A program made the translations under genes and the position numbers. Under the pieces are notes generated by a model. It worked only from the letters and a program-made list of their open reading frames with translations, ran no database searches and was not told where the DNA came from. A stretch of 60,000 nucleotides of DNA from Owenia fusiformis (Eukaryota; Annelida; Polychaeta; Sabellida; Oweniidae), in assembly GCA_903813345.2 (NCBI GenBank), contig CAIIXF020000001.1:15707915-15767914 (forward strand), written 5' to 3'. Position 1 is the first letter of the stretch; the number at the start of each line of letters is the position of its first letter. Shown piece after piece: positions 21,901 to 32,799 of the stretch.

Positions 21901-24537
21901 GTAAAGTGGAACACTTCTAGAAGTGGAATGTCTCTGTTAGTGGAACACTTTTCAGAGCCCCAAGGCCAACTGACTAAAAGTTAAAACACCTCCCAAGTAG
22001 AAGTTAGAACACTTTTTAGATTTACCAAAAGTGCTGTACTTAGACATGTTTTACTGTATTATTCTTCAGTGCTGTTTTTTCTTGTTATTCATATATAAAT
22101 ACTGGTTTGGATGATAGCTCAATTGTTTAACTGAATAACAATTAATATTATGTTTTGAACATGGTCCCCTCTAAAGGTTGAGTCAATGTCTGACCTTATC
22201 ATTTATTTTAATCATATCAATGTGTTTGACATTTTATCAAATGTTAACTAAAGTTATATACATGCTATCAATGTTAAACATTCTATGGGAAATTAGTAAC
22301 CGCTGTAAACCTTTGACATTTTATAGAATGAGACATGGCTTGATGTTAGCTCCCATAATGTAGGTCTCCCAGCTCTGTCCATTAAGAACCCTGAGTGCCA
22401 TGGTATACTCTTCAAAATGGCAAACAGACGAAAGACATACCAGAAGCGATATTGTGTGCTAAAAGATGCATGTCTGTACTACTACCTTGGTGTTAACTCA
22501 ACAACAGCTCAGGGTATTTCATATATTTTTATATATGCATATTAAATACTATTAAATACAATATGTGCTCCAAATATACAATGTGGTCTATACAGTATTT
22601 ACAAAATATCTTCTATACATATAAACTCTATCTATATTTAGACAATATATACTAAATAATAAATAATATTTATGTGAATAGATAATTGCTCACACATCCC
22701 TGGTTTTTGTCAAATGTTCCACTTGTTAAGTGTGACATTAAATGTCAAACGACTACTTCAAAATGATACTTAACACGATAAGTTGGTGTGTCGTGACTTT
22801 TGCTTGTATATTTATCACTAATTGGAAGTTCAAGTTAACATTAAAGTAGGTATGATTTATAATTTTATTACTCAAATTAAACTTCAATTGTTCAACCTTC
22901 GCAATAATGTTAAAAAGATAGTGGGTTTTGTACTGAATAGTGGAATATTTGATGATTAAGAAAATGCAACTTTTATTTGAAAAATGGCAGAATATTTGAG
23001 TACCGAAGAAATAAAAAACTGACATTTTCCCCCAAATTTCTTTTTCAAAAATCTCTAGAATAACCTTCAAAGTCATGGAAAGTAGTAAATGGATGGCCTT
23101 TGACACTTTTAAACAGACACCAAATATACCCCACACATAGACTGAACATTTTATATCATCCGGTTACCTGTTCCAAAGTTATCCTCAAAGTGAGAAAACC
23201 AGAAATTATTCCTTCTTTCCGTATTTGATTTCCTGATTTGTTTGCCAATTAACACTTCAATGACATTTAAAACAAGACTACCTGAACATGTTTAGTAAGG
23301 TTACTGTGACATGTAATGGAAATGCTTTATCTACGAGTTCTACACATTTTCAAGAGGCACTTGTTGAATTATCTATTTGATTTATGACTGTGTAAATTTG
23401 AATGTATGTTTCATTTGGGAGGGAGGGGGTCAACGTTAATTGATATATATGATGTTAGAGATACAAGGTGGAGGTGTTGAGGGTCTTCATTAAATTCATT
23501 TCTCAAAACATATATGCATTATTATGTCACTACCATAAGTAGTGACATATTATTATAGTCTCAAACTTATTCTTGGACAGTGTTCTGCAGTTGGTGTTGG
23601 GAGTTTGTGGTGTTCAGCATTTGGCAGTTGGACTCTGTAACAAATGGCAGGTGGTGATATTTTGCCTCGTTAATTTTGATGTACCCCTCCTCTAACTGCC
23701 ACATGAATAAATACATATTCAACTTTCAAGCTATCCAGAAATAACAAGTTGTTAATGTTGTACATTATGTTATCATGTCACCATCAGAAATTGTACATAT
23801 TGTTATAGTCTCCAACTTTTTTATGGACAGTTTGGCGGTTGGTGTTCTCTGTTCAGGTGTTGTTGCTGTAACAAATGGCAGGTGATGACATTTGCATGTT
23901 GATAACTTGTTACAGTTTGTGTTGTTGTTGTCTTATTTCAGGTGTAGCCCATCTACAGGGTTATAAACTAGAACAGTTGACAGTCTCCAAGAAGAGATAT
24001 TTGTTTGCCTTGACACCACCGGAGCCTAAAATGAGAGCATTCCAGTTTTACACTGACCATGAATTTGACTATAACAGGTATGGTTTCCTTTCTTTGTTGA
24101 TATTCAAAATTCTATAAATCATTATTCTCCCACTCAGTTAAACGAGGAAGATATTTCTATTGATCTTTAGATCTCTTGATATTCATTCCAGTACCAAAAA
24201 GTACAAATACAGTACATTCATAAGCAAGAAGCGTTCCAAATGTTTGACAATACAAAGATTGTAACAAATATCTTAGAATTATTGATACAGTATAACCTGT
24301 GTATTCTAACACCTCTGTCATCTGAACACCTCTCAATGAATACTTTTTTATAATCTCCCATTGCTCCCCATATTAAGAAACCTTAACATATGAACAGTCT
24401 CAGTGGCAATTAGATTAGACAGGTTTTACGGGACATGTAATTAACTCATCCCATCAACCTGGATAAATGTTTGGTTTTGTAGGTGGGCAACCGCACTGAC
24501 ACAGTCCATTGGCAGGTGGAAGAAAATGGAAGATTAA
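9997..24537 (+). CDS. PDZ plus tandem PH domain scaffold protein (11 coding exons, 788 aa)
   Basis: Likely a cytoplasmic adaptor that binds peptide C-termini through its PDZ domain and membranes or phosphoinositides through its PH domains. Exons: 9997-11053, 12359-12490, 14041-14253, 18779-18880, 20560-20667, 20929-21110, 21401-21546, 21789-21837, 22327-22513, 23942-24077 and 24483-24537 (TAA). All borders are GT/AG and every junction keeps frame. Residues 1-470 look disordered, rich in Ser, Asp and Glu. PDZ is at about 470-537, with loop KGFGFHIKG. PH1 is at about 562-662 (SGYLTKQS...WANAM) and PH2 at about 685-784 (HGILFKM...WATAL), each ending in the conserved helix Trp. The ATG at 9997 lies six bases after an acceptor, so a 5'UTR exon lies upstream. 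PDZ-PH-PH order recalls nematode PDZPH-type proteins; the name is not certain. Exons 1-5 all end in phase 1. The introns hold several complete transposons, none touching a splice site. Confidence 0.9.
11622..11990. repeat. Interspersed repeat, longer copy
   Basis: Blocks CATGATAAACCATGACATCTC (from 11628) and AGAAAGATGCTATGAGTATC (about 11958) recur at 52010-52081, where they are fused with about 280 bases missing between them. The element's true ends are not clear. It is intronic in the PDZ-PH gene. Confidence 0.45.
13554..14007. mobile_element. TGTCACCACC MITE copy with tRNA-like insertion
   Basis: It starts ATGTCACCACCACGAG and contains the family's TATAGTCTCCAACTTTTTTT and GTGTTTGGC blocks. 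It ends at ACAAATGGCAGTTGGTGACA. Its length is about three times that of the other copies because extra sequence, including a tRNA-like segment, is present inside. It ends about 33 bases before PDZ-PH exon 3. Confidence 0.5.
13913..13985 (-). repeat. tRNA-derived pseudogene or SINE head
   Basis: On the minus strand there is an A-box-like TATAGCTCAGTGGTAGCATG and, about 35 bases on, a B-box-like GATTCGATCCCAG, in tRNA order and spacing. The T-stem halves no longer pair well and the acceptor stem is not intact, so a working tRNA is unlikely. Confidence 0.5.
16283..16925 (-). pseudogene. Broken transposon-associated protein (LPPCxDSxxQHxxRANYQxxIW type)
   Basis: A frame of about 175 codons (16810-16283) shows the block LPPCKDSPMQHTHRANYQ followed by a WKSA segment and GWKE. 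This matches, from memory, a widespread family of invertebrate transposon-linked proteins of unknown function. Upstream, 16925-16811 gives GFHAFPDCD, then an in-frame stop and TSAFA. That corresponds to the family's usual 'GFHAFTGCDSTSAF' motif, so a stop and probably a frameshift separate the two parts. The Cys-rich tail common in the family is not seen; the C-terminus is acidic instead (IAAEALGKANENINDADESI). It is cargo or a gene remnant of the surrounding long-TIR element. Confidence 0.55.
17038..17096. repeat. Short tandem repeat, 17-bp unit
   Basis: About three copies of AATCACTTACCTGAATT in a row, inside the centre of the long-TIR element. Confidence 0.6.
19032..20276. mobile_element. 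1245-bp MULE-like element with 9-bp target duplication
   Basis: The element is flanked by perfect 9-base copies of GTTTCAACT (19023-19031 and 20277-20285). Its inverted ends (GGGTACACCCCAGTT and GGGGTCAACCCAGTT) lead into tandem arrays of a 15-base unit, TCCGAAACCCAGTTG, about six units on the left and five on the right in opposite orientation. A 9-bp duplication is the mark of Mutator-like transposition. The centre shows no transposase, so it is non-autonomous. Open frames over the arrays are only translated repeats. It lies in the intron inside the PDZ domain. Confidence 0.8.
21887..22056. mobile_element. pogo-like MITE, GTGGAACAC subfamily
   Basis: It has left end TA|CACAAGTGAAACCTGTAA and right end CATGTTTTACTG|TA, with repeated GTGGAACAC words inside. 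It starts about 50 bases after PDZ-PH exon 8. Confidence 0.55.
23524..23665 (+). mobile_element. TGTCACCACC MITE family copy
   Basis: It starts ATGTCACTACCATAAG, contains TATAGTCTCAAACTT and GCAGTTGGTGTTGGG, and ends ATGGCAGGTGGTGATA. About 140 bp, non-coding, in the PDZ-PH intron before exon 10. Confidence 0.6.
23775..23895 (+). mobile_element. TGTCACCACC MITE family copy
   Basis: It starts CATGTCACCATCAGAA, contains TATAGTCTCCAACTTTTTTA and GGCGGTTGGTGTTC, and ends GGCAGGTGATGACAT. It lies about 110 bases after the copy at 23524 and about 45 bases before PDZ-PH exon 10. Confidence 0.6.
24288..24431. mobile_element. pogo-like MITE copy
   Basis: It starts TA|CAGTATAACCTGTGTATT and ends near ACAGGTTTTAC, with CTGAACACCTC words inside. 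It ends about 50 bases before the last PDZ-PH exon. Confidence 0.5.
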
Positions 24538-26743
24538 CATTTTGCGGTGGATTAATAGACACATTATATTATTTTCGAGATTACTCTACAGTACTGCATC
24601 AGATTGATGAAATCACAAGATGTAACTTTTATAAAATATTTAATGATGTCTGAACATTTATTTTCTATTTGGAGAAACCTAATTATTTTTATATTCATTT
24701 TTGAAAAAAATGTTTTGATATGCATTTTGAATCTATTTCGATGCCATGCTGATTTGTATAAATGTAAGATTTTTTGCAAATGTAGTGGATTAAATGATTG
24801 TTTCATTGCAATGAGCTTCCATTATTGAATATTTAATATTTTAATGTGTTTAATATTAAGATGTTGATGGAGCTGTGTTAAAATGCTTCTTGTCCTTTTG
24901 TTTGTGATTATTTATTGTAACTTACATTTTTAAAACGTGTACATGTATTTAAAATATGAATTGATTCATTCCATGGAATGGCATACTTGAAGAATACTTA
25001 AACTAAAGGCTTCATGTGTATCTTATATGTGTTTTATCCCGAGGAACAAAGTTGGTAGGGATATTATGGCTTATGTTCAGAGATTATCAAAATCTCTATT
25101 CTACATGAATGGATATAAAATGGCATGAAAAATGAATGAGAAATGTAAGACAAAGAATATACCAATGAGATTTTTATTAACCTGACCTCTATTGGTGGGA
25201 TTATGTGAAATACATATACAGGTTATTTGAAAATGTCAAAAGGGAATGCTTTAAAATATCATCCTCCTAAGCCGCTGTCCAGAATCCGTACCTCCTTCTT
25301 CCCCCTGCTATAAGCAGTTAGCATTTCCCCGATTAAGAACTCACAGTTTGATTCGCTGTCACAACAGTGCGACAGCAATCATGTATACGTCATTGGCGCC
25401 TAATTAGATCACATGTTTCAGTTTAATCGGGCGCTTCCAACTTGGTTATACTAGGGGGTAAAAAGAAAGAAGATATTCTGAGTTTTGAAACCCTGTGATC
25501 TGAGGATGTAAATTATCGAAGCTCTTGATTCCCACATGAAAAAAAGCCTTTAAGTAAAAAATGTTTATGCTACGCTGGGGAATGACTCGATTTGACCCCT
25601 GATGAATAGAAGTCTAGAGGCTTAATGCAAGGATGAAATTTGTAATCATATTTAGAAATTTTAGTTCAATTTTCATAAGTGCAGTTACTGAACACAGTGC
25701 CATGACTTTTAAACATTAGAAATATACCCTAAAGTATATGTATGACATTTAATGTAAGACTTTACATACTCATTAGCTGTATTAGACTAATTTGGAGTTT
25801 GAATGTTTTGTTCAAACGATAATTGATGTAGATTTTTCTATAAAAATGATGTTGTAATGATGAATGCCATATTTTTGAGATTTAAATTCCTCTTGGCCAA
25901 AGCTTATGGTATTTAATAGTAATGTATAATGTAAATTCAATCATACGTTGTGTAGTTGTATCTGACTAAAGTATATATTAATGTATGCATAATGGTACCT
26001 TGTAAATGTTTTGACATTATGATTTTTCTTTTTGGGATTTAAGCGCTGATTATTCTTATAGGTGTGTTCAAAAGATCTTTCTGATAAATCCTGCCACCTT
26101 TTGATCCATCAGAGAAACTATATATTGTCTAGCTTGACGATGTCATGGGTTGTAATTTTAAAATTAGCAATAAGTTAATCTTATTTTTGCTTGGTCAGAT
26201 TTCTACCTACAACCACTGACATCATCAATTTAGTCAATACATGTGTATCAGAGTTTTTTTAATAAATTGAAAGGTGGCATGATTTAAAAAAACAATCTAT
26301 TCCTGATAAACAGTGTACAATGTAGGATCAGAGTAAAACTATACAGTAAAACCTGTCTTAGTGAACATCTCTCTCTAGTGCACACCTGTCTCTAGTCGAC
26401 ACCCTTCCTCCCATACTCTACTGACTTCTGTATAAAACACCCTCTCTGTATTGAACACTTACCTACAGTGAACACAGTATTGAACACTTACCTACAGTGA
26501 ATTCATGGTGTCCATTGTAAACAGGTTTTACTGTATTTTCAGTATTATGGTTTATACTCTAACAGTGTAACATTCAGGCAATGCATTTTAATGATGTATT
26601 TGTCACAACCACGTCTATTGCCCATCAAAAATGTAATGCCTTTTCAGTTCTCTATTTTATGTGTCCCATTAACAGATCAATTATAGGCTATGTAATGTCA
26701 GAGGATCTGTTAAACATTAAAAGATTTGATCAATATGAATAAA
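24538..26743 (+). other. Presumed 3'UTR and downstream DNA of the PDZ-PH gene
   Basis: AT-rich sequence with no supported exon follows the TAA. The nearest canonical AATAAA signals I see are at 26261-26266 and 26738-26743, so the 3'UTR could exceed 1.7 kb. An earlier non-canonical site is equally possible. A weak inverted repeat (GATTCGCTGTC ... GACAGCAATC) lies near 25350-25380. Confidence 0.3.
26344..26533. mobile_element. pogo-like MITE (190 bp) with TA duplication
   Basis: It starts TA|CAGTAAAACCTGTCTTAG and ends ACAGGTTTTACTG|TA. Inside is a local duplication of 'TATTGAACACTTACCTACAG'. Confidence 0.65.
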
Positions 26744-27256
26744 ATGTAGGTACTTAAGACATGTTCCTTGTACAGTAAAATCAGTCATATTGGCACATTT
26801 CGATCATTTGATGATATAATAATTGAGTTTGTGCAGTAAATCATCATCTACTCGTATAACAGAAAAATCACAGAATGAGTATTAGAGTATGAATGAATGA
26901 ATGAACTGGTGTATATTGAGTTATTATTTGGTGCAATGAGGTAACATATTTTATTTGATCAAACTTATCATGATTATTTAAAAATATAATTATCTTCAAT
27001 AATATGAATATTCATGGGTGTATTATCTCTGGGAACTGATAGGTGCATTTCTAATGTAAAGTGATACCCGTGACAATAAATATACTCGTATGCTGTAGTA
27101 TTCTAGTATATTCAGCACAGTATTACTGTTAAGATCAACAATAAATTGAGTTATAATGTGGAGGTGTACAATTTATCGAAACAGGCAAATCACATCAGGG
27201 TGTATGAGGCTGTATAAAAGGCCCATTGGCACGACATTCTATGTTAAACCTTGTTT

Positions 27257-27385
27257 TGTCACCCCCTCAAGTGGTAACATATTTTATAGTCTCCAACTTT
27301 TTGTGGATGACTTTCGCCGGTTGGTGTTCTGTGGTCAGCGTTTGGTGGCCAGTTTCTGTAACAGATGGTGATGACATTTTGCCTA
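27257..27385 (+). mobile_element. TGTCACCACC MITE family copy
   Basis: It starts TTGTCACCCCCTCAAG, contains TATAGTCTCCAACTTTTTGT and CCGGTTGGTGTTC, and ends GATGGTGATGACATTTTG. Non-coding. Confidence 0.6.
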
Positions 27386-27555
27386 TAAATGCTTGTATGG
27401 GCTTTGTAACTGCATTATAACTTGGAAGAGCAATTGGTTAGACAGTAAACAAGGTATTCACAGGCAGTATCCATGCCTTTTCATAGCATGTGCAACAATT
27501 TGGTATTGCTACAAGGGGTTTCTCCATATGTAACTTCTACAACTACATGTAATTA

Positions 27556-28492
27556 TCCCACCGAACGAAGTTCGAGGGGGATATAGAAAAGCCGTCCGTC
27601 CGTTTGTCCGTCCGTCCGTTCGTCCGTCTGTCCGTTCTTCCGTCCGTCCGTTCGTGTGTCCGGGCAATAACTCAAATACCGGTTGACGGATTTCATTCAA
27701 ATTTTATAGGTCTATGCCTTATGGGTGTAGGACCTCTGCTCGAGAAGGAATTTTCAATATGGCCGCTTAATTAAAAAAGGCGGCCATTTTTCGGAAAAAA
27801 TATAATCTTTAATAACTCAAATACTCTTGGATGGATTTGGTTAAAATTTTATATGCTGTTGCCTGGGTACAAAGGATCCTTGCTCAAGAAGACATTTTCA
27901 AGATGGCAACCAAATTTCAAAATGGCGGCCATTTTTCGTAAAAAAAACATTATCTTTGATAACTCAAATACCATTGAATGGATTTGGTTCAAATTTTAGA
28001 TGCTGATGCTTAGGGACATAGGAGCTCTGCTCGAGAAAGGATTTTCAAGATGGCAGCTAAATTTCAAAATGGCAGCCATTTTTCGTAAAAAAAAACATCT
28101 TTGATAACTCAATTACCATTGAATGGATTTGGTTCAAATTTTACATGATGATGCCTAGGGACACAGGAGCTCTGCTCGAGAAGGGATTTTCAAGGTGGTA
28201 GCTAAATTTCAAAATGGCCGCCATTTTTCATAAAAGAAAGTAACCTTCGATAACTCAAATACCAAATGACGGATTTGGTTCAAATTCTATATGCTGATGC
28301 CTAGAGACAAAGAAGTTCTGCTCAAAAATAAATTTTCAAGATGGCCACTGAATTTCAAAATGGCAACCATGTTTCATAAAAACATAATCTTTGATAATTC
28401 AAATACCAGTGGATGAATTTGGCTCAAATTTTTTATCAAAACATGTTTTGTTCGGTGGGATTTGCTACTCCGTGGAGTTGCTGTTTTTCTAG
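27556..28492 (+). mobile_element. Helitron-like element, longest copy (937 bp) with tandem core
   Basis: It starts A|TCCCACCGAACGAAGTTCG and ends with the hairpin ACTCCGTGGAGT, ten further bases, and CTAG|T, a Helitron-type 3' end. After a GTCCGTCC-rich stretch, 27700-28440 holds about five tandem units of roughly 145 bp. Each carries AACTCAAATACC, GGATTTGGTT, GCTCGAGAA and a GGCGGCCATTTTT palindromic block. It is non-coding and non-autonomous. Confidence 0.75.
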
Positions 28493-29661
28493 TTGTAATA
28501 TAACTATGCCACCATATTGTTGCACATGGTATGTTATGTACTCGTATGTTTCTTCTTGATCTGAAAGGTGTTCAACTAAATGAGAAAGCTAATATATACT
28601 GGACATACCATATGCATATATATAGGTAATATAATATGGTTTATTTTAGTAAAAAATCAAGGTGTACAATTCATTAAAAACAATTATTTACATTTTAGTG
28701 ATAGACATGAAGATTATATTTACATTTGTATTCATATGAAATGGAGTGATAAGCTTAGATTATTTACATTGGAAAATTAGAAAAATATTTAGAATGTTAT
28801 AAATAAATGTACTGGTAGATGTACAAACTTAAGGTGAGCCTTTGTTGCTTGGTTGAACTTTAGGTAGGCACAATTCCTCTGCCATATTTCTCCTGTTGGT
28901 CTCTAGGCTCAATAAAACTCATTATTTCATTGAGCCTACCATCAATGGAGACTGGATCTGTCTAGGGGTCTGTGAAGGTAGGCAGAGTTGGATGAATTTA
29001 AGACTTCAAATGCATGGTTTTTATAGTTGATTTGTCATACCATTCATTCTTCTCCGCTTACCTTAACCATTGAAATTAGATTCACATCTATCTACTGTAA
29101 TCATTCCACTTTGGATCTGAACCCTATCTTGCACAAAAGTCAGAAAATAAACTATACAAGACATATGGATAATTAACAGTTACATCATAATGCTTTGATA
29201 ATACATATATATCATATTATATATATCATTTAGTACATAGTACCAATTTTGCATAATTATAACATTATTTAACAAAATTGAAATGTTCACTCGAAGGCAG
29301 ACTTGTCTGTTTCTGAAGCCATTTAGAAACAAATATTTGCGGAGAAAATATTTCAATGTATTTCCCAAAGGGGCCATTACCAGAGGATTTCATGAATTCA
29401 TGATGCTAATTAACTGTGTCCATTCTCATATCGTTCCAAATAGCTTAGCATAGGAAGAGAACAATACGACATATTTTATGTGATGAATGAAGATACAAGG
29501 ATTTGTGCCTAAACATCATTTTAAAATTTGAGATGGAATTTAATTGAACTGATAGAAACAGAGAGAATAAACCTTTGATTTTTAACTTTACAATCTTTAC
29601 TTAGTACATTACAAAATGAATGATTCAACCATATTCACGGCATACTTTAAAGATAATATAA
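28493..29661. other. AT-rich intergenic stretch, nothing recognised
   Basis: I see no supported exon, RNA gene or clear repeat ends here. The short open frames are not protein-like. Confidence 0.4.
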
Positions 29662-30202
29662 AGGGAGAATCAGATCCACTGAGGGTGACAAAATTGCAAG
29701 CAACGTGTACAGTTGACCTCAAATATATTCCTTACAATGTCAAATATAATATCTCCCAAAATATCCATGATATGTTATGAAGTTGTGAAGTTATTAAGGA
29801 TTCAAAGTGCCAAAATGGGGAAAAATTCTCCCAAATAATACAATTGGTAACCATAAAACAGAAAAATGAATGTGTTCTTGTAAACATCCTTAGTTTTCCT
29901 CAAATATAGTATTGGTTACCATGGAAACGGGCGTTTTAGACACATTCGGCCCACATTTCGTAATTGCTAACAAGTGGATCTCAAATCTAGGCACCACAAG
30001 CTTTCCAACGGTACCAAATTCGAGAATATGTTGCAACTGTACATTAAAAAGTACTTTCCTGGCACTTTTGAGCCATCATTCCGACTACCTATATATACAC
30101 TTGTACTTTTTAGAAAATAGACATGACAAGGAACGATAGGAGACCAAAATATTCTAAAATTGAAAAGAAATATTGTCAAGAGTACTCGATATGATTCTGC
30201 CT
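29662..30202. mobile_element. 541-bp relative of the TTAA MITE at 5403
   Basis: It has ends AGGGAGAATCAGAT and ATATGATTCTGCCT. It is collinear with 5403-5777 in both halves (TATCTCCCAAA, GGTAACCAT, ACATGACAAGGAA) but carries about 170 more bases in the middle. Its target duplication is no longer recognisable. Confidence 0.6.
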
Positions 30203-30503
30203 TTGAATTTTCATATTTATCCACCTGATGATCTATTTAGACAATGCTTAGAGAATCACAAATTGCAAAACACAAATTAAACCAAACTATTGTAGGATCG
30301 AATTATTGATATTCTCGCATGACGGTACAAAGAAAGAAGTGGTCCTTTAATTCGTCCAGCTTAAACCTATTTTTACGTTCATCTTTCCACAGGAAGCCTT
30401 GTTAGAATGTTACAATTTTCCTAAATCAATTAACTGTCCTGGCAGTCTCATACATTTTTGGAATGTTGGTCCAGATTTTCAGTAATCTTTAAATTAACTA
30501 ACA

Positions 30504-30659
30504 CAGTGAAACCTGTAAAGTTGAACACCTCTCTTAGCGGAACACTTTCAGTCTCAAGACCAACTGAATTAATGTTATATGAACCTCTATAAGTGGAACA
30601 CCTCCCCTGTAGAACACTTTTCAGAGATACATAGGTGCTCAAGTAGACACGTTTTACTA
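30504..30659. mobile_element. pogo-like MITE, GTGGAACAC subfamily
   Basis: It starts CAGTGAAACCTGTAAAGTTG and ends ACACGTTTTACTAT. Inside are GTGGAACACC and its relatives, closest to the copy at 21887. Confidence 0.55.
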
Positions 30660-30812
30660 TTTAGCCATTAACATTGATAGGAATGCATTAAATTCGGTTG
30701 TTTATATACCAGAAGAAGTATTGTTTCTATTCTTTAAGACATCGAGAAAATCTCTACCCTGCGTGCAGAGTCTAGTTAAACTACAGACTAAGCTCTCTTT
30801 TAAGAAGTGAAG

Positions 30813-30916
30813 TCAAACGAATGCAAAGGGTAGAAAATCTCGTAACTTTAGTTGTGTTGGCACATCTGTTTCAAGGCATTCGAGTTCTTTTGTTTCATCA
30901 TCGACATTGCTGATCG
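30813..30916 (-). CDS. Candidate last exon, phase-compatible with acidic membrane protein gene
   Basis: On the minus strand the acceptor TTTATTTACAG is followed at 30916 by 104 bases open to a TGA, encoding an acidic stretch starting ISNVDDETKELE and ending RDFLPFAFV. It begins with two bases of a split codon, so it fits onto the exon ending at 34752 (one leftover base). It competes with 31901-31995, which has the same phase and also starts CGAT after its acceptor. This is inference from splice signals only; no family recognised. Confidence 0.3.
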
Positions 30917-30972
30917 CTGTAAATAAAACACAACAATCTTTAAAACATTACATCCGAATGATAGAATATAGA

Positions 30973-31318
30973 GAATTTCTGCTAAATAATTCACTATTAA
31001 AGGTGGAGAAAGTTCAAATATAAACAATAATTTCGTGACAAAAACTTCTGTTTAAATCCATGTAATTATTTAGAAAAATAAATATTGACGCAAATGTGCA
31101 TAAAATTCTGACGTAACTTCAATAAATGACCCATGGGCGAACAACGAATTTCTGCTAAATAATTCACTATTAAAGGTGGAGAAAGTTCAAATATAAACAA
31201 TAATTTCGTGACAAAAACTTCTGTTTAAATCCATGTAATTATTTAGAAAAATAAATATTGACGCAAATGTGCATAAAATTCTGACGTAACTTCAATAAAT
31301 GACCCATGGGCGAACAAC
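30973..31318. repeat. Perfect 173-bp tandem duplication (two copies)
   Basis: Bases 30973-31145 and 31146-31318 are identical by eye. There is no coding potential. Such identity means either a very recent duplication or an assembly artefact. Confidence 0.9.
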
Positions 31319-31344
31319 GAATGAAGGGCTGCTAGATCACCCAA

Positions 31345-31810
31345 ATCCTATAAACATATCCTATATGTATATAATATCTATATTTATCCTACACTTAGTG
31401 TACTAAATGTATAATAACATTAAAAAATAAAATTGATATTTATTTGCAAAATGAATAACCGGAGGATATCGTAACGATATACTCCGGGCGGAGCATATCA
31501 TGACGATATACTCCGGAAAACCCAATATGCGGAGGATATTGTGACGATATACTCCGCTTGTTGATTTCCCGCCAAATTGACTCTATTTGGCATGAAATTC
31601 ATTTTGCAATGATATAATACATTTAGTACACTTCTTGTAAGTGTAGGATAATAAGAACATCCTATGATTTTTTTCAGAATATCATTTTAATCTACTCGGT
31701 GATATTGATATATCCACTCGTTCGCTTTGCTCTCTCGTGCAGATGTCAATATCACCTCGTATATAAAAATGATATTCCTCAAAATCATAGGATATCCTAT
31801 AATTATTAGT
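31345..31810. repeat. Nested fold-back region with three 29-nt palindromes
   Basis: Three imperfect palindromes of 29 bases lie at 31459-31487, 31488-31516 and 31529-31557, each close to CGGAGGATATCGTAACGATATACTCCG. They are enclosed by inverted arms around 31380-31455 and 31590-31655 (TATCCTACACTTA / TAAGTGTAGGATA). A second inverted pair, ATCCTATGATTTTT and its inverse AAAATCATAGGAT, spans about 31661-31800. There is no coding capacity. Confidence 0.7.
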
Positions 31811-31900
31811 GATATTGTTCATATTGCATCTACCCGGTGAGCAATTATTTGTAAGGTAATAGTGTTACCTTGCTCATTGGAGTTGTTCATGGGTCCATCG

Positions 31901-31995
31901 TCATTGAAGGAGTGATGACCTGCTGTCACTAACCACTAGGTCGTCATCTGAATTTGGAACCACCGTTTGAGTCACACCTGCACTCACATCAATCG
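31901..31995 (-). CDS. Candidate alternative last exon of the acidic membrane protein gene
   Basis: The acceptor TTTTTGTCTGTAG on the minus strand precedes 95 bases starting CG ATT GAT. They are open for 30 codons to a TGA, with an acidic tail containing NSDDDLVVSDSRSSLLQ. The phase fits the exon at 34752-34832. If used, the protein is 886 residues in total. No homologue recognised. The acceptor's pyrimidine tract is good, but the assignment rests on phase and signals only. Confidence 0.3.
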
Positions 31996-32799
31996 CTACA
32001 GACAAAAACATTAAGCTTGCATTGATTTTTTCTTGTTAATCTCTTGCTTGCTTTTCCATATATAAAAGTGAGGGCAACTTTTGATAGTTAGAAAAGAAAT
32101 AGAATAGAATACTGCATCGTTATATTTAATGTTTCTACGGCCAGCCCCGGGGGTCAGCCGAAATTATGGGTAAACGATTAACAAGTTACATTCTGATTGA
32201 ATTAAACAAGACATTATTTCACATATCTACTGATATCAGGTTTGAAATTATCTAAGATGAAGAAACCTAGGTACATGTATAATATGTTGTAGCTATAATA
32301 TTGCAGTTTTTGTCTCTATTGAGGCTATTTCGATGCGGCATTGTACTTGAATGTAACCTATATACTCATTAAAAGATGTCATCACAACCTATATTGTGGC
32401 AGCGTACTGATCGATGATTTGTAGATAACCATCGGTAAAACATTTTCTGCCTATGAAACTCGCGAAAGTTTTTTTGTGTTTTAGCTATACAAAACGAATT
32501 TTAGGACAATTATTCTATTTTCGTAATCCGAAGTCGGACTTAAAGAAATAAGTTATTCGTGTTCCTTACTTTGTAGAACTGGGTCGAAATAAGACGGACC
32601 AAAATATTCAGAAAAGTAGTTACAAAAAAACAAGAGTTATTTGTGATTGTATTACAATCTTCTGCAGTAACAATACCAATATTACACAGATGCGATGGAG
32701 ATATTTTACGATGCATATTTTGGGGCACATAAGCTTTCCCATTTCAGATATAGGTTGTCTGATTGAAATACATTCAGATGTTTCACATACCATTCGAAA

